From Acidimicrobiia bacterium (GTDB lineage: Bacteria > Actinomycetota > Acidimicrobiia > IMCC26256 > JAENVU01): 32,641 nucleotides of DNA. This document shows positions 1 to 8,209 of this stretch, one piece after another (the first letter of the stretch is position 1; every line of letters starts with the position of its first letter). The position numbers and the translations under genes were made by a program. The notes beneath the pieces are model-generated. The model was not told where the DNA came from and ran no database searches. It worked only from the letters and a program-made list of their open reading frames with translations. The stretch is taken from positions 1 through 32,641 of the forward strand of contig SHUZ01000010.1 of NCBI GenBank assembly GCA_009694415.1, written 5' to 3'.

Positions 1-2
1 GT

Positions 3-236
3 AGCGGCCCCGTGTACGTATTCACTGATGGCAAGGTGATCAAGGGCACATGGAACCGCCCGGATCTGGCACAACCAGCCGAACTGCGTGACGAAGCAGG
101 CAAACCGATTCTCTTAACCAAGGGCAAAACCTGGGTAGAACTCCCCGACCTTTCCTTTGCGGTAGAGGTCGTGTCTCCGCCACCTCCTCCCACCACCGTT
201 CCGGCCACGACTACCACCCGCAAGAAGAAGAAGTAG
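3..236 (+). CDS. C-terminal fragment of a DUF3048 (YerB-like) lipoprotein, truncated by the window start
   Basis: Open frame from base 3 (SGPVYVFTDGKVIKGTWNRPD...KTWVELPD) resembles the C-terminal domain of DUF3048 proteins; ends in a Pro/Thr/Lys-rich tail and TAG. Confidence 0.65.
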   Translation, partial: SGPVYVFTDGKVIKGTWNRPDLAQPAELRDEAGKPILLTKGKTWVELPDLSFAVEVVSPPPPPTTVPATTTTRKKKK

Positions 237-300
237 CCAAACTCACAACTACTTCCCATTGTTTAGGAATAGATCGTGAGTCGGCAGTACCATTGCGCGC

Positions 301-1188
301 ATGTCTGAACCTCGCGCAATTGGAACGGCACGCGTCAAGCGTGGGTTGGCCGAGATGTTGCGTGGTGGCGTGATCATGGATGTGGTTACGCCCGAACAAG
401 CCAAGGTTGCCGAAGATGCTGGCGCCACAGCGGTGATGGCACTCGAACGCGTTCCTTCTGACATAAGGCGCGATGGCGGAGTTGCGCGCATGTCAGATCC
501 ATCGATGATCGATGGCATCCAGGCAGTGGTAACCATTCCCGTCATGGCCAAGTGCAGGATCGGCCACTTCGCCGAGGCGCAGGTCCTTGAGTCTTTGGGC
601 GTCGACTATGTCGATGAGTCAGAGGTTCTTACGCCGGCAGATGAAGCCCACCACATCGACAAGTGGACTTTCACGGTTCCATTCGTATGTGGTGCAACCA
701 ACCTCGGTGAAGCCTTGCGGCGCATCTCCGAGGGAGCGTGCTTGATTCGTTCTAAGGGCGAGGCTGGTACGGGCAACATCGTTGAGGCCGTGCGCCATTT
801 GCGTTCGATTCTCGGTGACATCAAAGCGCTAACAGTCGCGCCTTCGGAAGAGATTTATCGCTGGGCCAAAGAGTTACAGGCGCCGGTTGATTTAGTAGCC
901 GAGGTGGCCGAACGCGGCGAACTTCCCGTACCGATGTTTTGCGCTGGTGGCATTGCAACACCCGCCGATGCTTCTCTCGTGATGCAGATGGGCGCACAGG
1001 CAGTATTCGTCGGATCGGGGATCTTCAAAAGCGAACAACCCGAAGTGATGGCCAAAGCGATTGTTGAAGCCGCAACACACTTCGCGGACCCATCGATCAT
1101 CGCAAAGGTGTCGAGCGGCCTCGGAGCGGCAATGCCCGGTGCCGAGATCGCGTCCCTCGAGGTGAGGCTCGCGGAACGGGGATGGTGA
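301..1188 (+). CDS. pdxS: Pyridoxal 5'-phosphate synthase lyase subunit PdxS
   Basis: Characteristic sequence [45 protein letters not shown] and [11 protein letters not shown]...[16 protein letters not shown]. Confidence 0.98.
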   Translation: MSEPRAIGTARVKRGLAEMLRGGVIMDVVTPEQAKVAEDAGATAVMALERVPSDIRRDGGVARMSDPSMIDGIQAVVTIPVMAKCRIGHFAEAQVLESLGVDYVDESEVLTPADEAHHIDKWTFTVPFVCGATNLGEALRRISEGACLIRSKGEAGTGNIVEAVRHLRSILGDIKALTVAPSEEIYRWAKELQAPVDLVAEVAERGELPVPMFCAGGIATPADASLVMQMGAQAVFVGSGIFKSEQPEVMAKAIVEAATHFADPSIIAKVSSGLGAAMPGAEIASLEVRLAERGW

Positions 1189-1213
1189 CCGGTGCCAGAA
1201 GCGAGGCCTCCGG

Positions 1214-1789
1214 GTGAGGGCGGGAGTTCTGTGTTTGCAGGGAGCGTTCCGCGAACATTGTGAAGTGTTCGCAACACTCGGAGCCGATGTGGTCGAAGTA
1301 CGCACCCCCAAGCACCTCACGGACCTTGACGCGTTGGTGCTTCCTGGCGGCGAGTCGAGCACCATAAGCCATCTTCTTGTTACCTCTGGGCTACGTGAAC
1401 CGTTGTCTCAAGCCATTCGAAATGGTTTGCCGACCCTGGGTACATGTGCGGGACTGATTGTGTTAGCGAATGAAGTGTTAGACGGTCGCCCGGATCAGGA
1501 ACCACTGTGCGCGATCGACCTAACGGCCCGCCGCAATGCCTACGGCCGCCAGGTAGATTCCTTCGAGGCCCCGTTAGATGTGAAAGATCTTGTGGGCGAG
1601 AGTTTCCCAGGAGTATTTATTCGAGCGCCCGTGATTGAACGGGTGGGACCAGGGGTTGAAGTGTTGGCGATGCACGATGATCGTGCCGTATTGGCGCGTG
1701 AAGGCAATGTTTGGGTGACAACATTTCATCCGGAATTAGCGAATGATTTTCGTATCCATGAATACTTCTTACAGGAGGTGGCCGCGTGA
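1214..1789 (+). CDS. pdxT: Pyridoxal 5'-phosphate synthase glutaminase subunit PdxT
   Basis: GVLCLQGAFREH, LPGGESSTI, GTCAGLIVLA and TFHPEL motifs; directly downstream of pdxS. GTG start. Confidence 0.97.
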   Translation: MRAGVLCLQGAFREHCEVFATLGADVVEVRTPKHLTDLDALVLPGGESSTISHLLVTSGLREPLSQAIRNGLPTLGTCAGLIVLANEVLDGRPDQEPLCAIDLTARRNAYGRQVDSFEAPLDVKDLVGESFPGVFIRAPVIERVGPGVEVLAMHDDRAVLAREGNVWVTTFHPELANDFRIHEYFLQEVAA

Positions 1790-2538
1790 GTGGACATTCC
1801 AAGTGGCATTCGATCAAGCATGCGAAAGGGGCAGCAGACGCGGCCCGGGGAAAGTTGTTCGCAAGACTCGCGCGTCAAATTGAGGTGGCGGCTCGATCTG
1901 GCGGCGGTGACGCCGAAGCGAACCCGACCTTGCGAGCTATGGTGCAGAAAGCTCGAGACGGATCCATGCCGAAAGAAAATATCGAAAGAGCCATCAAACG
2001 TGGCACAGGAGAACTTGACGGGGTCACATACGAGCAAGTCAACTACGAGGGCTACGCACCAAACGGTGTTGCTGTCTATGTAGAAACACTTACGGACAAC
2101 CGCAACCGAACCGGCTCAGAGGTAAAAAATGTTTTCACGCGTAACGGAGGTTCGTTGGCCGAACCCGGAGCGGTGAGTTGGCAGTTCGAGCGCAAGGGCG
2201 TGATCATTCTTCAGAAATCAGCGGCATCCGAAGATGACTTGATGCTCGTTGCATTGGAAGCCGGCGCCGAAGACATTGACGATCAAGGTGATACGTGGCA
2301 GGTCACAACTCCCGCTACGGACCTACACCAGGTACGATGCGCGCTCGATGACGCTTCGATCTCGTTTGTGAGTGTCGATTTGACCATGTTGCCTCAACAG
2401 TCGGTACCTCTAGATGAACCTAATCAAGCCAAACAAGTTCTGCGCGTGATCGACGCGTTGGAGGAGCATGACGACGTGCAAAATGTTTACGCCAACTTTG
2501 ATATACCCGATGCCGTTCTCCAGGCAGTGCTGGCATGA
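1786..2538 (+). CDS. yebC: YebC/PmpR family protein (transcriptional regulator / translation factor)
   Basis: [37 protein letters not shown]; 4-nt GTGA overlap with pdxT. Confidence 0.97.
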   Translation: MSGHSKWHSIKHAKGAADAARGKLFARLARQIEVAARSGGGDAEANPTLRAMVQKARDGSMPKENIERAIKRGTGELDGVTYEQVNYEGYAPNGVAVYVETLTDNRNRTGSEVKNVFTRNGGSLAEPGAVSWQFERKGVIILQKSAASEDDLMLVALEAGAEDIDDQGDTWQVTTPATDLHQVRCALDDASISFVSVDLTMLPQQSVPLDEPNQAKQVLRVIDALEEHDDVQNVYANFDIPDAVLQAVLA

Positions 2539-3005
2539 AGCACAGACCGCAGGTAGGGGACAGTGCACCCGATTTCTCGATCCCGGGGATCGCAGGCTCT
2601 GAACGTCGGAACTATTCGCTCGCGGAATTTCGCGGCAGAAAAGTTGTAATTGCGTTTTATCCAGGCGACTTCACGCCTGGCTGAACGATTCAATTGCGCT
2701 CGTACCGCGACGACATCGCGGAATTCGAGCAGGCGGGCGCGGTCGTGCTCGGCATATCACCACAAGACGTTGATAGCCACGAACTCTGGATCGCAAAAGA
2801 GAACTTTCCGTTCGCTCTGCTGGCTGACGTAGATCTGGAAGTGGCGTCCTCTTATGGAGTAAAGGGCAACCGCGCCATTCCGGTCAAGCGTTCAGTTTTC
2901 GTTATCGACAGCGCTGGAATCCTCCGGTATCGATATGAAGGAACGGTGAAGGCCATTTTCAAGAAGCCCGCGGCCCTCGCGAAGGAACTACGCAAGATCG
3001 ACTGA
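2535..3005 (+). CDS. Putative selenocysteine-containing peroxiredoxin (Bcp/AhpC-TSA family), 156 aa, TGA at 2682-2684 read as Sec (codon 50)
   Basis: ATG at 2535 (ATGA overlap with the yebC stop). Frame: [49 protein letters not shown]-[TGA][106 protein letters not shown]. The TGA replaces the peroxidatic Cys of the GDFTPxCT motif, the frame continues intact to TGA at 3003-3005, and a SECIS-like hairpin follows. Confidence 0.88.
2698..2730 (+). promoter_or_regulatory. Putative bacterial SECIS element (bSECIS)
   Basis: GCTCG-TA-CCGCGA-CGACA-TCGCGG-AATT-CGAGC: 6-bp upper stem (2705-2710/2716-2721), 5-bp lower stem (2698-2702/2726-2730), 5-nt loop CGACA with G as second loop base; loop begins 26 nt after the in-frame TGA. 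Confidence 0.72.
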
Positions 3006-3055
3006 TCACAAAGTCATGAGCTTCCTGTAACGCAATTTCAAAGGATATTTCTGGC

Positions 3056-3535
3056 ATGATTCCAGCCGTGCAGATATCCATGGTTGTCAATGAAACGACT
3101 CAGTTTCACGAAGTCGAACCGCGGACCCTCCTAGTGCAGTTCTTGCGCGATGTCTGCGGACTAACTGGTACGAAGGTTGGCTGTGACACGTCGAGTTGCG
3201 GGGCATGCACAGTCCTAGTCGATTCCGAATCGGTGAAGAGTTGCACGATGTTGGCCGCGCAAGCCGACGGTGCCTCCATCACGACGATCGAAGGCTTGGG
3301 CGACGCGGGTTGGCACCCGGTACAAAATGCTTTTCATACCGAACACGGACTTCAATGCGGTTTTTGTACAGCAGGAATGGTGATGGCGGCCGTGAGTTTT
3401 CTCGCCGAGAATCCTGATCCGACCGAACGTGATGTTCGTCTCGGGCTCGAAGGCAACCTCTGCCGTTGCACCGGATACCACAACATCGTCAAGGCGGTGC
3501 TCAAAGCAGCTGAGTCGATGAAGGCGACGTCGTGA
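3056..3535 (+). CDS. Molybdenum hydroxylase (CO dehydrogenase/xanthine dehydrogenase family) 2Fe-2S small subunit; start may be ATG 3080
   Basis: [19 protein letters not shown] and CGFCTAGM...[17 protein letters not shown]: both [2Fe-2S] cluster motifs. Confidence 0.93.
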   Translation: MIPAVQISMVVNETTQFHEVEPRTLLVQFLRDVCGLTGTKVGCDTSSCGACTVLVDSESVKSCTMLAAQADGASITTIEGLGDAGWHPVQNAFHTEHGLQCGFCTAGMVMAAVSFLAENPDPTERDVRLGLEGNLCRCTGYHNIVKAVLKAAESMKATS

Positions 3536-4356
3536 TACCCGCTGCGTTCGACTATGTGCGAGCGGACTCGATCGATGCCGCGACAACAGCATTGGCGGAA
3601 TACGGCGAAGATGCAAAACTGCTTGCGGGCGGGATGTCTCTGTTGCCGCTGATGAAGTTGCGTCTAGCTGTACCTTCGGTCCTCGTCGACGTAGGCCGTC
3701 TAACCGACCTGACCTACGTGAAAGACGCTGGAGACCATCTTGCAATCGGAGCGCTAACGCGACACCGTTACCTAGAGACGAGCACTCTTCTCGCCGAACA
3801 GTGTGGAGTTCTCCGTGCGGTTGCCGCCGAGGTTGGAGACAATCAAGTTCGCCATCGGGGGACTCTCGGCGGTTCGGTAGCCCACGGCGACCCCGCTTCA
3901 GACTTGCCGGCCGTTCTGCTCGCGCTAGATGCGACCTTCGTCGCGCGCGGTCCCAACGGGGAACGCACAATTGAATCGCGAGACTTCTTCATTGGATTCC
4001 TTGAAACTGCTCTCAACCCAGACGAGATGCTTACGGAGATCCGAGTTCCCAAGGTAGGACACACTGGATATGCATACGAAAAATTCAATCGCCGCGCACA
4101 GGACTGGGCGATCGTCGGTGCATTGGCCACGGTTGTCGACGGCGCAACTCGTGTTTCACTTGTCAATATGGGAACGACGCCATTGCGAGCGGCGGCGGTC
4201 GAAAAGGCATTGGCTGAAGGTGCTGCGCCAAGTGCTGCGGCAGAGTTCGCAGCAGAATCAACCGATCCGTCATCTGACATGACCGCGACCGCGGAGTACC
4301 GCAAGCACCTTGCGCGCGTGCTCGTGCGAAGAGCACTGGAGCGCGTCGCCGCGTGA
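3532..4356 (+). CDS. Molybdenum hydroxylase FAD-binding medium subunit (CoxM-like)
   Basis: [41 protein letters not shown] and [29 protein letters not shown]-binding motifs; GTGA overlap with the small subunit. Confidence 0.93.
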   Translation: MIPAAFDYVRADSIDAATTALAEYGEDAKLLAGGMSLLPLMKLRLAVPSVLVDVGRLTDLTYVKDAGDHLAIGALTRHRYLETSTLLAEQCGVLRAVAAEVGDNQVRHRGTLGGSVAHGDPASDLPAVLLALDATFVARGPNGERTIESRDFFIGFLETALNPDEMLTEIRVPKVGHTGYAYEKFNRRAQDWAIVGALATVVDGATRVSLVNMGTTPLRAAAVEKALAEGAAPSAAAEFAAESTDPSSDMTATAEYRKHLARVLVRRALERVAA

Positions 4357-4976
4357 CCGATGTCGCGGCGGTTGTGCTCGCCGCCGGTTCCGGATCAAGG
4401 CTCGCGAGCGCCGTCCCCAAGCCGCTTGTCGAGGTAGGTGGACGACCCCTCGTCGCGTATGCGATCGACGCCGCCATGGAATCGGGGCTGAGGCCATGTG
4501 TCCTCGTAGTCGGACACGCGTCAATGACAGTGGCGGATATTGCACCCAAAGGCGTGACGGTTATCCGGGCGCGTGGTCATCGGCGCGGCATCTCGAACAG
4601 TTTGCGTGCCGCGCTCGAGTTTCTCGAAGGCTATGCGCAGATCGGCGCGGCGTGCGTGGGGCTCGGAGACCAGCCTCTGGTGGACGCACCGGCATATCGA
4701 CGGCTTGCTGAGGCGTATACCGATGGCGCAACTCTTGCTGTCGCAACCTATGACGGAGTTCGCGCGAACCCCGTCTTGATCGCTCGATCGCTGTGGGCCG
4801 AAGCTCGCAAGTTGAAAGGCGACGAGGGTGCGCGCGCTCTGATGGAGATACACGGCGTACTCGAGGTCCCATGCGACGGTTGTGGAAATCCACGGGATAT
4901 AGATACCGCAGAAGATATTGACGTGGTCGAGGCGATAATGAAGTCGCAACGCTTAGCCGATCAGGGGGATGAATAA
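4353..4976 (+). CDS. MobA/MocA-like molybdenum cofactor nucleotidyltransferase
   Basis: VVLAAGSGSRLASAVPKPLVEVGGRPLVAYAID N-terminal nucleotidyltransferase signature; GLGDQPLV; GTGA overlap with the CoxM-like gene. Confidence 0.82.
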   Translation: MTDVAAVVLAAGSGSRLASAVPKPLVEVGGRPLVAYAIDAAMESGLRPCVLVVGHASMTVADIAPKGVTVIRARGHRRGISNSLRAALEFLEGYAQIGAACVGLGDQPLVDAPAYRRLAEAYTDGATLAVATYDGVRANPVLIARSLWAEARKLKGDEGARALMEIHGVLEVPCDGCGNPRDIDTAEDIDVVEAIMKSQRLADQGDE

Positions 4977-5654
4977 ATGCAGATTGAAGATTCCTTCAGG
5001 GTCGATCTACCTATCGATGATGCGTGGCGACTGCTTCTCGATATCGAACGGATCGCCCCGTGCCTCCCTGGTGCTCAACTGACCGAAATCGAAGGAGATG
5101 AATACCGTGGCGCCGTGAAGGTGAAGGTCGGGCCGATCACCGCGCAATACAAGGGCACCGCTCGCTTAGAGCAGGTTGATGAAACTGCTTATACGGCCGT
5201 GATCGTTGGCAACGGCCGTGACACGCGCGGCCAAGGCAACGCATCCGCAACGATCAAGCTCTCCCTGCATCCTGACGGCGAAGGATCGCGTGTTGTGATT
5301 GACACCGACCTCGCTATCACGGGCAAGGTGGCTCAGTTCGGCCGCGGCGTGATGGCCGACGTGTCGGCGAAATTGTTAGCCAAGTTTGTAGAGAATCTTG
5401 AACGCGATGTACTTGTTGATGAAGCAAGTGGGACAGCGATCGCCGTGGACTCGTTAGAAGTCGACGCTATTGTTACTGACTCAGCGGCAGTTGGTGGCGT
5501 CAGGGTGCTGCCGCAGCGCGACATCGAGCCGGTTCAGTTGCTAGAACTTGGGGCTTCGCCCACCCTCAAGCGGTATGGCACCTTTCTCCTCGCCGGAGTG
5601 ATCTTCTTCTCGCTCGTCTGGCTGGTCCGCCGACGCCGTCGCATCCGCGCATAG
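4977..5654 (+). CDS. CoxG-like SRPBCC (CO dehydrogenase subunit G family) protein with C-terminal transmembrane helix
   Basis: FRVDLPIDDAWRLLLDIERIAPCLPGAQLTEIEGDEYRGAVKVKVGPITAQYKGTA is typical CoxG/SRPBCC; C-terminus YGTFLLAGVIFFSLVWLVRRRRRIRA. Confidence 0.9.
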   Translation: MQIEDSFRVDLPIDDAWRLLLDIERIAPCLPGAQLTEIEGDEYRGAVKVKVGPITAQYKGTARLEQVDETAYTAVIVGNGRDTRGQGNASATIKLSLHPDGEGSRVVIDTDLAITGKVAQFGRGVMADVSAKLLAKFVENLERDVLVDEASGTAIAVDSLEVDAIVTDSAAVGGVRVLPQRDIEPVQLLELGASPTLKRYGTFLLAGVIFFSLVWLVRRRRRIRA

Positions 5655-5664
5655 CATCGAATAT

Positions 5665-6237
5665 ATGTTCGATCCCAATGGTCCCGTTCTTGGAATTGAT
5701 CCAGGGCTGTCCTGCTGTGGTTATGGGGCGATTCTTGGGCGGGGCGAAGATTGCCATGTAGTTGCATCAGGTGTAATTCGGACCCCGGCAAGTGATGAAT
5801 TGCCAGCACGATTGGGTCAACTAGCCGACGCCATAGATGCGTTACTAGAAGACCTTGCGCCGAGTGCGATGGCAGTCGAACGCGTGCTGTTCCAGACCAA
5901 TGTGCGCACTGCGATGTCGGTAGCTCAAGCAAGCGGGCTTGCAATGGCAGCTGCAGCACGACTCGGTATTCCTGTCGTGCAATACAGCCCAAACGAAGTC
6001 AAACTTGCTGTCACTGGTTCGGGAAGGGCGGATAAGGCTCAGGTGCAAGCGATGGTGGCGAGGTTGCTGCGGTTGGCCGCGCCGCCGAAACCACCTGACG
6101 TAGCCGATGCTCTCGCCTTAGCGCTCTGCCACACCTCCGGCGCGACCGTTAGAAGCGCGCGCAATGCTGTCGCCAGTCCGGCTCCTGGCTACGAGCGCGC
6201 CGTCGCCGCGGCTTTGGCGAGGGACGCGATTCGATGA
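5665..6237 (+). CDS. ruvC: Crossover junction endodeoxyribonuclease RuvC
   Basis: VLGIDPGLSCCGYG, AVERVLFQTNVRTAMSVAQASG, PPDVADALALALCH. Confidence 0.97.
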   Translation: MFDPNGPVLGIDPGLSCCGYGAILGRGEDCHVVASGVIRTPASDELPARLGQLADAIDALLEDLAPSAMAVERVLFQTNVRTAMSVAQASGLAMAAAARLGIPVVQYSPNEVKLAVTGSGRADKAQVQAMVARLLRLAAPPKPPDVADALALALCHTSGATVRSARNAVASPAPGYERAVAAALARDAIR

Positions 6238-6821
6238 TCGGCTCCGTGCGAGGAACTGTTCTTGAGGGTCAACTAACTGGAGAAGTGCTCGTCGAAGTTG
6301 GGGGAGTCGGTTATAGGTGCCTCGTCCCGCTCGGAGCCGTGGCGGAGTTGCGACCTGGCACTTCGACGTTCTTGTTTACGCATCTTCACGTGCGTGAGGA
6401 CGCCATGACTCTGTTCGGTTTTCTCACGCGAGACGAGCGCGACACGTTCGAGATACTCATCGGCTCTTCCGGCGTAGGCCCGAAGCTCGCCTTGGCCGTC
6501 CTGTCTACGTACGCGCCGAACGCATTACGTCGCGCATTGGCCGACGATGATCTAGACGCGCTATGCCTCGTTCCAGGTGTTGGTCGGCGTACCGCTCAGA
6601 AACTGATGGTTGATCTAAAGGCACGGCTCGCGCTTCCTGATATAGACCTCGGTGGAGATATCGATTCAGCTCCATCGGCGCGTTCAGAGGTTCGGGCCGC
6701 CTTGACGGAGCTCGGGTACGGTTCCGAAGAGGTACGTGTAGTGATCGGTGCTCTTCCATCTGAAGGAACGGTCGAAGAACTTTTGCGCGCGGCGCTGCAA
6801 CGCTTGGCGGTGCGGACGTGA
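6234..6821 (+). CDS. ruvA: Holliday junction branch migration protein RuvA
   Basis: MIGSVRGTVLEG...VLVEVGGVGYRCLVP, HLHVREDAMTLFGF, GVGPKLALAVLS, VPGVGRRTAQKLMVDLK. Confidence 0.97.
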   Translation: MIGSVRGTVLEGQLTGEVLVEVGGVGYRCLVPLGAVAELRPGTSTFLFTHLHVREDAMTLFGFLTRDERDTFEILIGSSGVGPKLALAVLSTYAPNALRRALADDDLDALCLVPGVGRRTAQKLMVDLKARLALPDIDLGGDIDSAPSARSEVRAALTELGYGSEEVRVVIGALPSEGTVEELLRAALQRLAVRT

Positions 6822-6837
6822 TTAGGGGGCATGCCGC

Positions 6838-7869
6838 ATGAGAGAAGAACTCCTGAATAGTTCTGCAGAACCAGCCGAGGCCGCTGAGGAGACGACACTT
6901 CGGCCACGTCGTTTGGATGAGTTTGTGGGGCAGCCGAAGCTGAAAGAGCATCTCGAGATCCTTTTGGGTGCAGCCCGTAAGCGTGGCCAAGCCGTAGATC
7001 ACATTCTCTTCGCGGGTCCGCCGGGCACAGGTAAAACAAGTTTGTCCGGCATCGTCGCGGCTGAAATGGAAGTGGCCCTGCGCGTCACAAGTGGTCCAGC
7101 TCTTGAACGGGCTGGCGACCTGGCGGCGATCCTCACGAACCTTGATGATGGAGACGTCTTGTTCGTAGATGAGATCCATCGGCTTCCGCGTGTGGTCGAA
7201 GAGGTTCTCTATCCGGCGATGGAGGACTTCCAACTAGACATCGTTATCGGTAAGGGACCGTCAGCGCGTTCGATTCGCTTAGACCTCCCACGGTTCACGC
7301 TTGTAGGCGCAACGACACGCACGGGCCTTATAACCGGGCCGCTGCGAGACCGTTTCGGGTTCGTTGCTCGCCTCGACTACTACGAAGTCGAAGATCTCAA
7401 AGCGATTGTCGTAAGGGCTGCTCGCATCCTTGGTGTTCCGCTAAACGAGGAGGGAGCAAACGAATTGGCGTTGCGGGCTCGCGGCACACCGCGAATCGCG
7501 AACAGGTTGCTCAAACGCGTTCGAGACTATGCAGAAGTCCGCTCCGACGGACGTGTCGATGGCGACATCGCGCGCGATGCGCTAGCACTTTTCGAAGTTG
7601 ATGAACTTGGGCTAGACAAGATTGACCGGGCCATTCTGCGTGCTCTCTGCGTTACGTTCGCTGGCAATCCTGTGGGACTAGGAACGCTTGCGGTGGCTGT
7701 TGGCGAGGAGCCGGATACCGTCGAGGATGTTTATGAGCCCTTCCTCCTAAAACAAGGATTGCTCCTCCGAACTCCCCGCGGTCGCGTTGCGACGTCGGCA
7801 GGGTATTCACACATCGGCGCACCGGAGCAGATTGGGCCAGACGGGCGCGCGCGCCTCTTCGATGAGTAG
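6838..7869 (+). CDS. ruvB: Holliday junction branch migration helicase RuvB
   Basis: [90 protein letters not shown]. Confidence 0.98.
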   Translation: MREELLNSSAEPAEAAEETTLRPRRLDEFVGQPKLKEHLEILLGAARKRGQAVDHILFAGPPGTGKTSLSGIVAAEMEVALRVTSGPALERAGDLAAILTNLDDGDVLFVDEIHRLPRVVEEVLYPAMEDFQLDIVIGKGPSARSIRLDLPRFTLVGATTRTGLITGPLRDRFGFVARLDYYEVEDLKAIVVRAARILGVPLNEEGANELALRARGTPRIANRLLKRVRDYAEVRSDGRVDGDIARDALALFEVDELGLDKIDRAILRALCVTFAGNPVGLGTLAVAVGEEPDTVEDVYEPFLLKQGLLLRTPRGRVATSAGYSHIGAPEQIGPDGRARLFDE

Positions 7870-7917
7870 TCCCCGCGCTAGTCTGCGCCGTCGGCATCCC
7901 GCGGAAACGGTGAGCTA

Positions 7918-8202
7918 ATGGTCCCAGTTCTTATATACATGGCGATAGTCGCCGTCTTGTTCTTCGTTCTCGTCGTGCGCCCGCAGAGGCGACGTCTCGC
8001 AATACGCCAATCCTTGATAGCGAGTCTCGAGATCGGCGACGATGTCATCACCGCAGGGGGGATCTATGGAACAGTTGTCGCGTTCGACGACGAGGCCATG
8101 CAACTCTCCATCGCCCCAGGCGTTGAGGTAACCGTCGCACGCGAGGCCGTCGCGAGTCGGAGAATTGTTGAAGTGCCGCCAACGAACGCAGAGCAAGGGT
8201 AG
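7918..8202 (+). CDS. yajC: Preprotein translocase subunit YajC
   Basis: Single N-terminal TM followed by VRPQRRR...SLEIGDDVITAGGIYGTVVAFDDE; adjacent to secD. Confidence 0.93.
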   Translation: MVPVLIYMAIVAVLFFVLVVRPQRRRLAIRQSLIASLEIGDDVITAGGIYGTVVAFDDEAMQLSIAPGVEVTVAREAVASRRIVEVPPTNAEQG

Positions 8203-8209
8203 AACTCAG

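Noticed and set aside
892-1365. Minus-strand ORFs opposite pdxS/pdxT (855..1277, 892..1365, 1097..1372)
   Set aside because: Mutually overlapping shadow ORFs of conserved genes.
2694-3005. Track ORF of 103 aa (TTG start) as a stand-alone gene
   Set aside because: It is the C-terminal two thirds of the peroxiredoxin and lacks the active site and N-terminal strands; the in-frame upstream portion with TGA=Sec explains it better.
2535-3005. Peroxiredoxin as a decayed pseudogene or sequencing error
   Set aside because: There is only one stop, exactly at the catalytic position, the frame is intact on both sides, and a SECIS-like hairpin is correctly placed. Not fully excluded without selABCD evidence.
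3215-3970. Minus-strand 251-aa ORF opposite the coxS/coxM-like genes
   Set aside because: Arg/Ser-rich low-complexity translation antisense to two well-supported genes; typical spurious ORF in high-GC DNA.
6505-7233. Minus-strand 242-aa ORF opposite ruvA/ruvB
   Set aside because: Antisense to conserved genes and no recognisable family features.
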